From positions 1 through 40,050 of the forward strand of contig JAFAEL010000153.1 in NCBI GenBank assembly GCA_023423995.1: a stretch of 40,050 nucleotides of DNA, written 5' to 3'. A program made the position numbers and the translations under genes. The DNA is from Pseudomonadota bacterium (GTDB lineage Bacteria > Pseudomonadota > Alphaproteobacteria > Rhizobiales > Beijerinckiaceae). Below are positions 16,833 to 24,373 of this stretch, in pieces. How positions within the stretch are numbered: the first letter of the stretch is position 1; each line of letters opens with the position of its first letter. Below the pieces are notes generated by a model. That model was not told the DNA's origin, searched no databases, and worked only from the letters and a program-made list of their open reading frames with translations.

Positions 16833-17902
16833 AGCTCGAGCGACGGCCCGAACCCTCCCGGGCCATGATCTACCTGACGCCCTTTCTCGCCGTGCTCCTC
16901 ACGGTGGCGGCCGGCATGATCGTGTTCGGCCTGATGGGCTATGACGGCCCCGGCGCCGTGCGGCAGATCTTCCTTGCGCCCCTCTCGCACCCGGATCGCT
17001 GGCCCGAGCTCCTGGTCAAGGCCGGGCCCCTGATCCTGATCGCGACGGGCCTCTCCGTCGGCTTCCGGGCCAATGTCTGGAACATCGGCGCGGAGGGCCA
17101 GTACATCGCGGGCGCGATGGCCGGGACGGGCGTCGCGCTCCTCACCTGGGGCCAGGAGGGCGCCTGGATCCTCCCGGCGATGTGCCTCGCGGGCGTGCTC
17201 GGCGGCCTGGCCTGGGCGGCCATCCCGGCCTTCCTGCGCACCCGCTTCGGGGTCAGCGAGATCCTGACCAGCCTGATGCTGACCTATGTGTCGGTGCAGC
17301 TCCTATTCTTCCTGGTGCGGGGGCCCTGGAAGGATCCGGACGGGTTCAACTTCCCCCAGACCCGCATGTTCACGCCGGACCAGACCCTGCCGGCGGTCGC
17401 GGAGGGCTCGCTCGTCCATCTCGGGATTCCGATCGCGGCCGTGGTGGCGCTCGTGGTGTGGGTCCTGCTCGCCCGCACGCTCGCCGGCTACGAGGTGAAG
17501 GTGGTCGGGCTCGCGCCGGCGGCCGCGCGCTATGGCGGCTTCTCCGAGCGCCGCACCATATGGCTGACGCTGCTCGGCGCCGGCGGCCTCGCGGGCCTTG
17601 CGGGCATCTTCGAGGCGGCGGGTCCGTTCGGCCAGCTCACGCCGCAATTCCCGGGCGGCTACGGCTACACGGCCATCATCGTGGCCTTCCTGGGCCGCCT
17701 GCATCCGGTCGGCATCATCCTTGCGGCGCTCGTCCTCGCGGTGACCTATGTGGGCGGCGAGCTCGCGCAGACCGCCGTCGGATTGCCCCAGGCCGCGACA
17801 GGCATGTTCCAGGCGATGCTCCTCTTCTTCCTGCTGGCGGCGGACGTGCTGATCCGCTTCCGCCCGGTCCTCACCCGGTCTGCACGGGCGAGGGCCGCGT
17901 GA
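16826..17902 (+). CDS. BMP-type ABC transporter permease 1
   Basis: A 358-residue inner-membrane permease of the BPD_transp_2 family (NupP/YufP-like). It has a first helix at about 13-37 (MIYLTPFLAVLLTVAAGMIV) and then the conserved VGFRANVWNIGAEGQYIAGA, near residue 75. RFGVSEILTSLMLTYVS and GYGYTAIIVAFLGRLHPVGI are other family hallmarks. It would pair with the next permease to form the channel. It overlaps the ATPase gene by 7 bp, so translation is probably coupled. A short 52-bp gap separates it from the second permease. Confidence 0.93.
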   Translation: MLKLERRPEPSRAMIYLTPFLAVLLTVAAGMIVFGLMGYDGPGAVRQIFLAPLSHPDRWPELLVKAGPLILIATGLSVGFRANVWNIGAEGQYIAGAMAGTGVALLTWGQEGAWILPAMCLAGVLGGLAWAAIPAFLRTRFGVSEILTSLMLTYVSVQLLFFLVRGPWKDPDGFNFPQTRMFTPDQTLPAVAEGSLVHLGIPIAAVVALVVWVLLARTLAGYEVKVVGLAPAAARYGGFSERRTIWLTLLGAGGLAGLAGIFEAAGPFGQLTPQFPGGYGYTAIIVAFLGRLHPVGIILAALVLAVTYVGGELAQTAVGLPQAATGMFQAMLLFFLLAADVLIRFRPVLTRSARARAA

Positions 17903-17954
17903 GATCCTCGATCCCCTCCCGCCTCCTCAGCACGACGAAAGTGGGAGCCGGCGC

Positions 17955-18878
17955 ATGAACACCGCGCTGCTCGTCTCCTTCGTCATGACGGTCGCGATGG
18001 CCGCGACCCCCATCCTTCTCGCCTCGCTCGGCGAGCTCGTGGCCGAGAAGGCCGGGGTCCTGAACCTCGGCGTGGAAGGCATGATGCTGATCGGCGCCGT
18101 CACGGGTTTCGCGGCCGCGACGCTGACGGGCTCCGCCTATCTGGGCCTCCTGGCCGCGATGCTGGGCGGCGTCGCGGTCTCGCTGATCTTCGCCGGGCTC
18201 ACCCTCGGGCTGTCGGCGAACCAGGTCGCGACCGGCCTCGCGCTCACCATCTTCGGCACGGGCGCCTCGTCCCTGCTCGGCGCGCCCTTCGTCGGGCGTA
18301 CGATCGAGCGGCTGGGGCCGCTGCTGCCGGCCGACCTCGCAGAGCACCCGCTGCTGCGCGTCGTCTTCGGCTACGACCTGCTCGTCTATCTCTCACTCGG
18401 GCTGACCTTCGCGGTCGCCTGGTGGCTCAAGCGCACGCGCCCGGGGCTGATCCTCCGGGCGGTCGGGGAATCCGACTCCTCGGCCCACTCGATCGGCTAC
18501 CCCGTCCTGGCGGTCCGGACGGCCGCGGTGGCCTTCGGCGGCGCGCTCGCCGGGCTTGGGGGCGCCTATTTCTCCCTCGAGCTCACCCCCATGTGGGCCG
18601 ACCGGCTGACGGCCGGGCGCGGCTGGATCGCGCTGGCTCTCGTCGTCTTCGCGTCCTGGCGGCCGCTGCGGCTCCTGGCCGGGGCCTATCTGTTCGGGGC
18701 CGTCATGACCTTCGAGCTCCACGCGAAGGCCTCCGGTCTCGGGCTGCTGCCGCCGGAGATGCTGGCGATGCTGCCCTATCTGGCGACCATCCTTGTCCTG
18801 ACGCTCATCTCCATCCGGCCCGGCCGCCTCTCGGCTGCGGCACCCGCGTGCCTGGGAAAATCCTTTTCGCCTGCCTAA
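17955..18878 (+). CDS. BMP-type ABC transporter permease 2
   Basis: A 307-residue membrane protein, the second BPD_transp_2 permease (NupQ/YufQ-like). The signature ELVAEKAGVLNLGVEGMMLI near residues 30-49 is diagnostic of this half. LSANQVATGLALTIFGTGASSL and RAVGESDSSAHSIGYPV follow. It lacks the long first loop of permease 1, as usual. GGGAG lies about nine bases before the ATG. Role: heteromeric channel for nucleosides or free purine bases. The stop is 28 bp before the binding-protein gene, with no terminator between, so the cluster reads as one transcription unit. Confidence 0.93.
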   Translation: MNTALLVSFVMTVAMAATPILLASLGELVAEKAGVLNLGVEGMMLIGAVTGFAAATLTGSAYLGLLAAMLGGVAVSLIFAGLTLGLSANQVATGLALTIFGTGASSLLGAPFVGRTIERLGPLLPADLAEHPLLRVVFGYDLLVYLSLGLTFAVAWWLKRTRPGLILRAVGESDSSAHSIGYPVLAVRTAAVAFGGALAGLGGAYFSLELTPMWADRLTAGRGWIALALVVFASWRPLRLLAGAYLFGAVMTFELHAKASGLGLLPPEMLAMLPYLATILVLTLISIRPGRLSAAAPACLGKSFSPA

Positions 18879-18906
18879 ATCGTCACCTGAAAGGAGAGAT
18901 TGCTCG

Positions 18907-19986
18907 ATGGCCGCCATCATTACCCGCCGCAAGCTGATCACCGGAGCCGCAGGGGCCGCAGCGCTGCCGCTGCTGGGCGGGACGCTCGCCGCGCAGGCGC
19001 CGCTCGGGGTGGGCTTCATCTATGTCGGCCCGACCGGGGATTACGGCTGGACCCACTCGCACGACCTCGGCCGCAAGGCGATCGAGAAGGAGTTCGGCGG
19101 GAAGGTGAAAACGAGCTTCGTCGAAAACGTGGCCGAGGGGCCGGATGCCGAGCGCGTGCTCCGGCAGCTCGCGACGGGCGGCAACAAGCTGATCTTCGCC
19201 ACCTCCTTCGGCTTCATGAACGCGGCCGTGCGGGTCGCCCGTGCGCTGCCGAACGTCTGGTTCGAGCACGCGACCGGCTACCAGCGCGCGGCCAATCTCG
19301 CGACCTACAACGCCCGCTTCTACGAAGGACGGGCGGTCTGCGGCACCATCGCGGGCCACCTCTCGAAGACCGGCACGGCCGGCTACATCGCGTCCTTCCC
19401 GATCCCGGAGGTCGTGATGGGCATCTCGGCCTTCACGCTCGCCGCCCAGAAGGTGAACCCGAACTTCAAGACGAAGGTGCTCTGGGTCTCCACCTGGTAC
19501 GACCCCGCCAAGGAGGCCGATGCCGCCAAGGCCCTCATGGACCAGGGCTGCGACATCCTCGCCCAGCACACCGATTCGCCCGCACCGCTCCAGGCCGCGG
19601 AGGCGCGCGGCATGCTCGGCTTCGGCCAGGCCTCCGACATGCTCGCCTATGCGCCGAAGGCGCAGCTCACCTCCATCGTCGACGAGTGGGGCCCCTACTA
19701 CATCCGCCGGGTCAGGATGGCGCTCGACGGCACCTGGAAGTCGGGCGACACCTGGGACGGCCTGAAGGAAGGCGCCGTCCGCATGGCCGCCTATGGCGAA
19801 GCCGTCCCGGAGAACGTCCGGCGCGAGGCGGACAAGGTCAGGGACGGCATCATCGCCGGCACGATCCATCCGCTTGCCGGCCCCATCAAGGACCAGAAGG
19901 GCGAGCTTCGGGTCAAGGAAGGGGAGCAGATGACGGACGCGCAGCTCTCGAAGATGGACTGGTACCCGGCCGGCGTTCAGAGCTGA
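18907..19986 (+). CDS. BMP-family substrate-binding protein of the purine/nucleoside ABC transporter
   Basis: A 359-residue periplasmic binding protein of the PnrA/BmpA class. The N-terminus TRRKLITGAAGAAALP looks like a twin-arginine signal rather than a lipoprotein signal; no lipobox Cys is seen, so the protein is probably soluble in the periplasm. Mature features are VGFIYVGPTGDYGWTHSHD near residue 36, which would supply aromatic contacts to a base, and NVWFEHATGY, AGYIASFPIPEVVMGI and GMLGFGQASDM. In the family such residues bind nucleosides or purines. AAGGAG at 18890-18895 lies upstream. It closes the xdhABC-transporter run and is convergent with phaR. Confidence 0.93.
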   Translation: MAAIITRRKLITGAAGAAALPLLGGTLAAQAPLGVGFIYVGPTGDYGWTHSHDLGRKAIEKEFGGKVKTSFVENVAEGPDAERVLRQLATGGNKLIFATSFGFMNAAVRVARALPNVWFEHATGYQRAANLATYNARFYEGRAVCGTIAGHLSKTGTAGYIASFPIPEVVMGISAFTLAAQKVNPNFKTKVLWVSTWYDPAKEADAAKALMDQGCDILAQHTDSPAPLQAAEARGMLGFGQASDMLAYAPKAQLTSIVDEWGPYYIRRVRMALDGTWKSGDTWDGLKEGAVRMAAYGEAVPENVRREADKVRDGIIAGTIHPLAGPIKDQKGELRVKEGEQMTDAQLSKMDWYPAGVQS

Positions 19987-20005
19987 CGGGCGCGAGCCGA
20001 ACCCC

Positions 20006-20040
20006 GCCGGCGGTGCGGACCCGCCCGCCGGCTATTTCTT
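20006..20040 (+). terminator. Probable terminator after the xdh/BMP operon
   Basis: GCCGGCGG (20006-20013) pairs with CCGCCGGC (20025-20032), with a further GCG/CGC inner stem, and is followed by TATTTCTT. It lies 20 bp beyond the binding-protein stop and overlaps the phaR stop codon, so it may act in both directions. Confidence 0.55.
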
Positions 20041-20616
20041 GGCCAGGCTTTCCAGCTTCTGCTGCATCTCGGCCATCTGCTTCTTGAGCGCGTCGAGCTC
20101 GTTCCCGCCGGAAGCCTGCGCCGGCGGGGCTGAAGGCTTCTCCGGCTCGTCCCCGGGCTTGGGGGTGAAAGGCGACCACATCCGCATCGCCTCCGTGAAG
20201 AAGGCCATGTTGGCCCGGACCTGATCCTCCATGGCGTGGAAGGCCGAGGGTCCGAAGGTCTTCTCCATCTGGTCGCGCAGCTTCTGCTGGTCGCGCGTCA
20301 GGTGGTCCATCGAGAATTCGAGATAGCGCGGCACCAGGGCCTGCATGCTGTCGCCGTAGAAGCGGATGAGCTGTCGCAGGAAGGTCGTCGGCAGGAGGTT
20401 CTGCTGCCCGCCCTTGCTCTCCTGCTCGAACATGATCTGGGCGAGAACCGAGCGGGTGATGTCCTCGCCGGTCTTGGCGTCGTTGACGACGAAATCCTCT
20501 CCCGCCCGGACCATGGCGGCGAGATCCTCCAGCGTGACATAGGTGCTGGTCCCCATGTGATACAGGCGACGGTTGGCGTATTTCTTGATGACCGTCGGCG
20601 CCTTTTCAGTGGCCAT
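20032..20616 (-). CDS. phaR: Polyhydroxyalkanoate synthesis repressor PhaR
   Basis: A 194-residue cytoplasmic repressor that binds DNA near phasin and pha genes and is released by binding to nascent PHB granules. The N-terminal PHB_acc_N domain is clear: IKKYANRRLYHMGTSTYVTLEDLAAMVR (residues 10-37), then VVNDAKTGEDITRSVL. The PHB_acc domain follows around QIMFEQESKGGQQNLLPTTFLRQLIRFYGDSMQ. The tail is Pro-rich, then a short coiled coil (DALKKQMAEMQQKLESLAKK). The start has GGGGAGGATGGGGG upstream on the minus strand. It is not next to phaA/phaB, which lie 6.6 kb away on the same strand. Confidence 0.95.
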   Translation of the reverse strand: MATEKAPTVIKKYANRRLYHMGTSTYVTLEDLAAMVRAGEDFVVNDAKTGEDITRSVLAQIMFEQESKGGQQNLLPTTFLRQLIRFYGDSMQALVPRYLEFSMDHLTRDQQKLRDQMEKTFGPSAFHAMEDQVRANMAFFTEAMRMWSPFTPKPGDEPEKPSAPPAQASGGNELDALKKQMAEMQQKLESLAKK

Positions 20617-20633
20617 TCGACCCCCATCCTCCC

Positions 20634-20751
20634 CGGAACGGTTCCGAGTTTTTCACGGGCCGTGCTGCACTGCAATCTGGATTTTATCTAAGAAGGACGG
20701 AGATCCTTCGCACCGGCAGCGCGGCCGTTGTGCAGCGATGCTGCGCAGCAT
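20634..20751. promoter_or_regulatory. phaR / amino-acid transporter intergenic region with PhaR-like sites
   Basis: The 306-bp gap 20617-20922 has no convincing gene. It holds a 13-nt dyad CGGAAC-G-GTTCCG (20634-20646) in the phaR leader. CTGC-ACT-GCAA (20665-20675) lies 49 bp upstream of phaR, one base from the CTGC-N3-GCAG element that I recall for alphaproteobacterial PhaR. A perfect 14-bp palindrome ATGCTGCGCAGCAT (20738-20751) also contains CTGC and GCAG. Autorepression by PhaR is inferred. Confidence 0.4.
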
Positions 20752-20922
20752 GCGCCTGAGGATAAGAGCCGGGGCGGCATCGTCACCGCCTTGGCCGGGT
20801 GGCACACGAGGCAAGTCACCGCGGGAGCGGGCCAGCTCCGCACCCTTGCCTCCGGCCGCCACATCCGACCATTAGACGGGCCATCACCAGCCGCGGGTGA
20901 CGCGGCGTCGGACAGGGGAGCC

Positions 20923-21594
20923 ATGTCCTTCACCCTCCGGTTCGGGCCCGTTCTGGACGCGTGGCGCCAGCTTCTCGACGGCATCTGGGTCACCCTGCAG
21001 CTCTCGGCTGCCGCGATGCTGATCGGGCTGGTCGTGGCCGTCGTCTGCGCCTGGGCGAAGGTGTTCGGGCCGCGCTGGGCGGGCTGGATCGTCAACGTCT
21101 ACGTGGAGGTGATCCGGAACACGCCGTTCCTGGTGCAGCTCTTCTTCATCTTCTTCGGGCTTCCGGCCGTCGGGCTCCGTCTCTCGCCGGACGCCGCAGC
21201 GCTCGCCGCGCTGGTCGTCAATGTCGGCGCCTATGCGACGGAGATCATCCGGGCCGGCATCCAGTCGGTGCAGAAGGGGCAGATCGAGGCGGGGCTGGCG
21301 CTCGGCCTGCGGCCGCTCCAGGTGTTCCGCCTGGTGATCCTGAAGCCGGCGCTGCGGGCCGTTTACCCGGCCCTGACGAGCCAGTTCATCCTCCTGATGC
21401 TGTCCACCAGCGTCGTGTCGGCCATCTCGGCCGACGACCTGACCTCCGTGGCCAACAACATCCAGTCGCGGACCTTCACGAGCTTCGAGGTCTATATCGT
21501 CGTCACCCTCATCTATCTCGGCCTGTCCTTCCTGTTCGCCGCCCTGTTCCGGGCGATCGACAGGCGCGTCTTCGCCTACCCGGTGGCCCGCTGA
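20923..21594 (+). CDS. Polar amino-acid ABC transporter permease (HisM/GlnP type), first
   Basis: A 223-residue inner-membrane permease. Predicted helices include GIWVTLQLSAAAMLIGLVVAVVCAW. The segment EVIRNTPFLVQLFFIFFGLP is the family's HEAT-ABC-transporter hallmark. The cytoplasmic coupling loop EAGLALGLRPLQVFRLVILKPALR carries the EAA-G motif that docks onto an ATPase. GGGGAG just upstream supports the ATG at 20923; the frame is open back to 20728 but that extension is not membrane-like. The stop overlaps the next ATG by one base (TGATG). No ATPase gene is in the cluster. Confidence 0.92.
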   Translation: MSFTLRFGPVLDAWRQLLDGIWVTLQLSAAAMLIGLVVAVVCAWAKVFGPRWAGWIVNVYVEVIRNTPFLVQLFFIFFGLPAVGLRLSPDAAALAALVVNVGAYATEIIRAGIQSVQKGQIEAGLALGLRPLQVFRLVILKPALRAVYPALTSQFILLMLSTSVVSAISADDLTSVANNIQSRTFTSFEVYIVVTLIYLGLSFLFAALFRAIDRRVFAYPVAR

Positions 21595-22250
21595 TGCTGA
21601 GGCAGTTCGGCCCCACGGAGGCGCTCTTCATCCTGGCGGCGGCGCGGTGGACGATCGCGCTCTCGGCGATCGCGTTCCTGGGCGGCGGCATCGGCGGGCT
21701 CGCGGTCGCCCTCGCCCGGGTATCGCCCCGCAAATGGCTCTCGCGGCTGGCGAGCGGCTTCATCCAGGTGTTCCAGGGAACGCCTCTCCTGATGCAGCTC
21801 TTCCTCGTCTTCTTCGGCGCGAATGCCTTCGGGCTCGGGCTGAACCCCTGGTTCGCGGCCGCGATCGCCCTGACCCTGAACGCCAGCGCCTTCCTGGGCG
21901 AGATCTGGCGCGGCTCCATCCAGTCGGTGCCGACGGGGCAATGGGAGGCGGGAACGGCGCTCGGCCTGCATTACGGGCGGCTGATGCGCCTCGTCATCCT
22001 GCCCCAGGCGATGCGGGTCGCGCTGCCGCCCACGGTCGGCTTCCTGGTCCAGCTCATCAAGGGCACGTCGCTGGCCGCCATCATCGGGTTCACGGAGCTG
22101 ACCCGGGCGGGGCAGATCATCAACAATGCGACCTTCCGGCCCTTCCTGGTCTTCGGGCTCGTGGCGGCCATCTACTTCGCCCTGTGCTGGCCGCTTTCCC
22201 TCCTGGCCGCTTGGCTGGAGCGACGGATGGCGGCAGCCCACGCGCGTTGA
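21594..22250 (+). CDS. Polar amino-acid ABC transporter permease (HisM/GlnP type), second
   Basis: A 218-residue paralogue of the preceding permease. RWTIALSAIAFLGGGIGGLAVAL forms the first helix. FIQVFQGTPLLMQLFLVFFG and the EAA loop WEAGTALGLHYGRLMRLVILPQAMR are intact. LIKGTSLAAIIGFTELTRAG is the usual segment before the last helices. With its neighbour it would form a heterodimeric channel for an amino acid. Translation is coupled to the first permease through the TGATG junction. A 50-bp gap then leads to the binding-protein gene. Confidence 0.93.
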   Translation: MLRQFGPTEALFILAAARWTIALSAIAFLGGGIGGLAVALARVSPRKWLSRLASGFIQVFQGTPLLMQLFLVFFGANAFGLGLNPWFAAAIALTLNASAFLGEIWRGSIQSVPTGQWEAGTALGLHYGRLMRLVILPQAMRVALPPTVGFLVQLIKGTSLAAIIGFTELTRAGQIINNATFRPFLVFGLVAAIYFALCWPLSLLAAWLERRMAAAHAR

Positions 22251-22300
22251 CGCCGCCCGGCCGATCGGCGACGGCTGCGCCACAACCTCTGGAGGAATTC

Positions 22301-23119
22301 ATGTTCAGCACAATCTCGCGCCGGGCCGCGCTTTCGGGCCTGGCCTTTGCGGCGACGCTCGGCGCGGCGGCGCTTGGCGTCCAGCCGGCCGGCGCGCAGA
22401 CGGTCGACGAGATCAAGAAGAAGGGCGTGGTGAATATCGGCATGCTGGTCGACTTCCCGCCCTTCGGGATCACCAACCTGGAAGGCAAGCCGGACGGGTT
22501 CGACGCGGATGTCGCCAAGGATCTCGCCAAGGCCCTGGGCGTGCGGGCCAACATCGTGCCCGTGACCGGGCCGAACCGGATCCCGTATCTCCTGACCGGG
22601 CAGGTCGACATGCTGATCGCCTCGCTCGCGATCACGCCCGAGCGCGCCAAGCAGGTCGCCTTCTCGGATCCCTATGCGGGCATCCGGATCGTCGTGTACG
22701 GCAAGGCCTCGGCGGCCGTGAAGGAGCCGGCCGACCTGAAGAAGTTCACGGTCGGCGTCGCGCGCGCCTCCACGCAGGACGTGTCCCTGTCCGCGATCGC
22801 GCCCGAGGGCACCAACATCCGCCGCTTCGACGACGACGCCTCGGCCGTTCAGGCGCTGCTCTCGGGCCAGGTGGACGTGATCGGAGCCGCGACCCCGGTC
22901 GTCGGCGAGATCGAGAAGATCGCCCCTAAGGGTGCCTTCGACACCAAGATCACGCTCCGCGAGCAGGTGCACGGCATCGCGCTCCGGCCCGGCCAGGACG
23001 ACCTGATGAAGGCCGTGAACACCTTTATCGCGCAACAACGCGAGAGCGGGCAGCTCAACGCCACCTTCAAGAAGTGGCTCAACACGGACCTTCCGGACCT
23101 GAAGAAGCCCGCCACCTGA
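22301..23119 (+). CDS. Amino-acid ABC transporter substrate-binding protein (SBP_bac_3)
   Basis: A 272-residue periplasmic protein. The signal peptide (1 to about 33, ending AGAQ) begins SRRAALSGLAFAA, which has a twin-arginine look. The mature part is a family 3 solute-binding protein: GVVNIGMLVDFPPFGITN, the glutamate/polar contact region PDGFDADVAKDLAKALG, and DMLIASLAITPERAKQVAFSDPY, the family signature. The ligand is an amino acid or opine-like compound and cannot be named. GGAGGA sits four bases before the ATG. It follows the two permeases on the same strand. Confidence 0.93.
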   Translation: MFSTISRRAALSGLAFAATLGAAALGVQPAGAQTVDEIKKKGVVNIGMLVDFPPFGITNLEGKPDGFDADVAKDLAKALGVRANIVPVTGPNRIPYLLTGQVDMLIASLAITPERAKQVAFSDPYAGIRIVVYGKASAAVKEPADLKKFTVGVARASTQDVSLSAIAPEGTNIRRFDDDASAVQALLSGQVDVIGAATPVVGEIEKIAPKGAFDTKITLREQVHGIALRPGQDDLMKAVNTFIAQQRESGQLNATFKKWLNTDLPDLKKPAT

Positions 23120-23129
23120 GCGGCGAAAC

Positions 23130-23160
23130 ATGCGCGAAACGGAGAGCCGGCTTCGCGCAT
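23130..23160 (+). terminator. Hairpin after the amino-acid transporter cluster
   Basis: ATGCGCGAA (23130-23138) pairs perfectly with TTCGCGCAT (23152-23160), and an inner CGG/CCG stem closes an AGAG loop. It starts 11 bp after the stop codon. No T-run follows, so it may instead stabilise the 3' end. Confidence 0.4.
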
Positions 23161-23232
23161 CATCCAGGCAACGTGGCGAATCTAGACAACCTCTCCGACC
23201 GGCAAGAACCACGCCGGCGGATGGGGGTATCG

Positions 23233-23529
23233 ATGATCGCTCGCACCAAGGTTCTCTCCACGCTCGCTGCCGCCGCCCTCCTGGGCGGCGGGACGCTCGG
23301 CTCGGCGAGCCCGGCCCAGGCGTGGTGCGGGTATTACGGGTGCGGGTACGGCTATTCGGACGGTGCGCTGGCGGCCGGCATCATCGGGGGCCTTACGGTC
23401 GGCGCCATCGCGGCCTCGGCCGCCCACCAGGCCCAGGCGGAACGCGAGGCCGAGGCCCGCCGGGCCTATTACGGCCAGCGCCGCGCCCCGGCCCGCAAGG
23501 CCCGGGCGGTCCGCCAGGTCCGGCGCTGA
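23233..23529 (+). CDS. Small secreted glycine-zipper protein
   Basis: A 98-residue exported protein of unknown function. Residues 1-30 are a signal peptide ending PAQA. It then has WCGYYGCGYGYSDG, a glycine-zipper helix GALAAGIIGGLTVGAIAASAA, and a basic tail (QRRAPARKARAVRQVRR). The zipper helix resembles the one in the BA14K protein of this window, but the C-terminal BA14K signature is absent. Two in-frame ATGs exist; the one at 23233 is preferred because GGGGGT lies just upstream and the signal peptide then has the usual length. The gene lies between the amino-acid transporter and a convergent methyltransferase gene, seven bases from its end. Confidence 0.75.
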   Translation: MIARTKVLSTLAAAALLGGGTLGSASPAQAWCGYYGCGYGYSDGALAAGIIGGLTVGAIAASAAHQAQAEREAEARRAYYGQRRAPARKARAVRQVRR

Positions 23530-23536
23530 AACGGCG

Positions 23537-24274
23537 TCAGCCCGCCGTCGGCACGGGCGAGGCGCGCGGCACCAGGACGGGGGCGAACTGGCGCGACCTG
23601 CGCCGCTCGTAGACCGGGATCGGACGGTGGAGCTGCTTGGTGGCGTCCACCATGTGTAGCCCGGCGAACGGAAGGGACAGGCTGCGGCCGAGCCCTTCCC
23701 AGGCGCTCGCGCCGGACAGCAGGAAACGGCTCCTGAGCGGCGGCACGTAGAGGATCTCGGCCCAGCTCTCGGGCGAGAACAGCGCCCCCTTCATCAGGTG
23801 GCGCAGCTGCCGCCGGCTGAAGGGCTGGCCATGGCCGAACGGGGTCGTATCCACCCGCGACCACACACCGCGCCGGTTCGGGCAGACGAGGACGAGGCGC
23901 CCGCCCGGCGTCAGGATGCGCCAGACCTCGTTCAGCAGCTCCGCCGGGCTGGCGACCGTCTCGAGCGCATGCACGACCAGCACCCGGTCCACCGAGCCAT
24001 CGGCGAGCGGCATCATCATCGGGTCGACCAGCGCGGAGGCGGACAGGCCCGAGGCCGGCCAGTTCACGACGCCCTGCCAGCCCGGCATGAAGGCGAGACG
24101 CGGGCCGGTCCCCTCCAACTCGGCCAGGAACGGGACGGCATAGCCGAGGCCGAGGACGCTCAGGCCGCGCAGGTCCGGCCAGAACTGCGCGAGCGTGCGG
24201 GTCACGACCCGCCGGGCCACATGGCCGAGCGGCCCCGCATAGAAGGCGCGCAGATCCGTGACGTCCACGCTCAT
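23537..24274 (-). CDS. Class I SAM-dependent methyltransferase (Methyltransf_11 type)
   Basis: A 245-residue cytoplasmic protein. SVLGLGYAVPFLAEL near residues 39-53 is motif I of a Rossmann-like SAM site. MMPLADGSVDRVLVVHALETVASPAELLNEVWRILTPGGRLVLVCPNRRG covers motifs II and III, including the post-motif acidic residue and the PGG turn. It lacks a recognisable substrate domain, so its target is unknown. Divergent pairing with gloB is a recurring arrangement in Rhizobiales, as far as I recall, which hints at a shared but undefined role. The minus-strand ATG at 24274 gives a start close to family size. The 99-bp divergent gap holds the palindrome GAACGGCCGTTC at 24346-24357. Confidence 0.88.
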   Translation of the reverse strand: MSVDVTDLRAFYAGPLGHVARRVVTRTLAQFWPDLRGLSVLGLGYAVPFLAELEGTGPRLAFMPGWQGVVNWPASGLSASALVDPMMMPLADGSVDRVLVVHALETVASPAELLNEVWRILTPGGRLVLVCPNRRGVWSRVDTTPFGHGQPFSRRQLRHLMKGALFSPESWAEILYVPPLRSRFLLSGASAWEGLGRSLSLPFAGLHMVDATKQLHRPIPVYERRRSRQFAPVLVPRASPVPTAG

Positions 24275-24373
24275 CCGACCCTGCCCTGCTCCCGGTCCGG
24301 CCGGATCCCGGCCGAGGTTCCATCGTTTCCCGGCCCGTGATAGCCGAACGGCCGTTCACGCGGGATTATATCC

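Noticed and set aside
20865..20873. CCGACCATT shared with the xdhA promoter as a regulon motif
   Set aside because: A nine-base match occurs by chance at an appreciable rate in a window this size, and there is no palindrome at this copy.
24346..24357. Palindrome GAACGGCCGTTC before gloB as an operator
   Set aside because: Twelve-base palindromes are expected many times in this window by chance. I mention it only under the methyltransferase gene.
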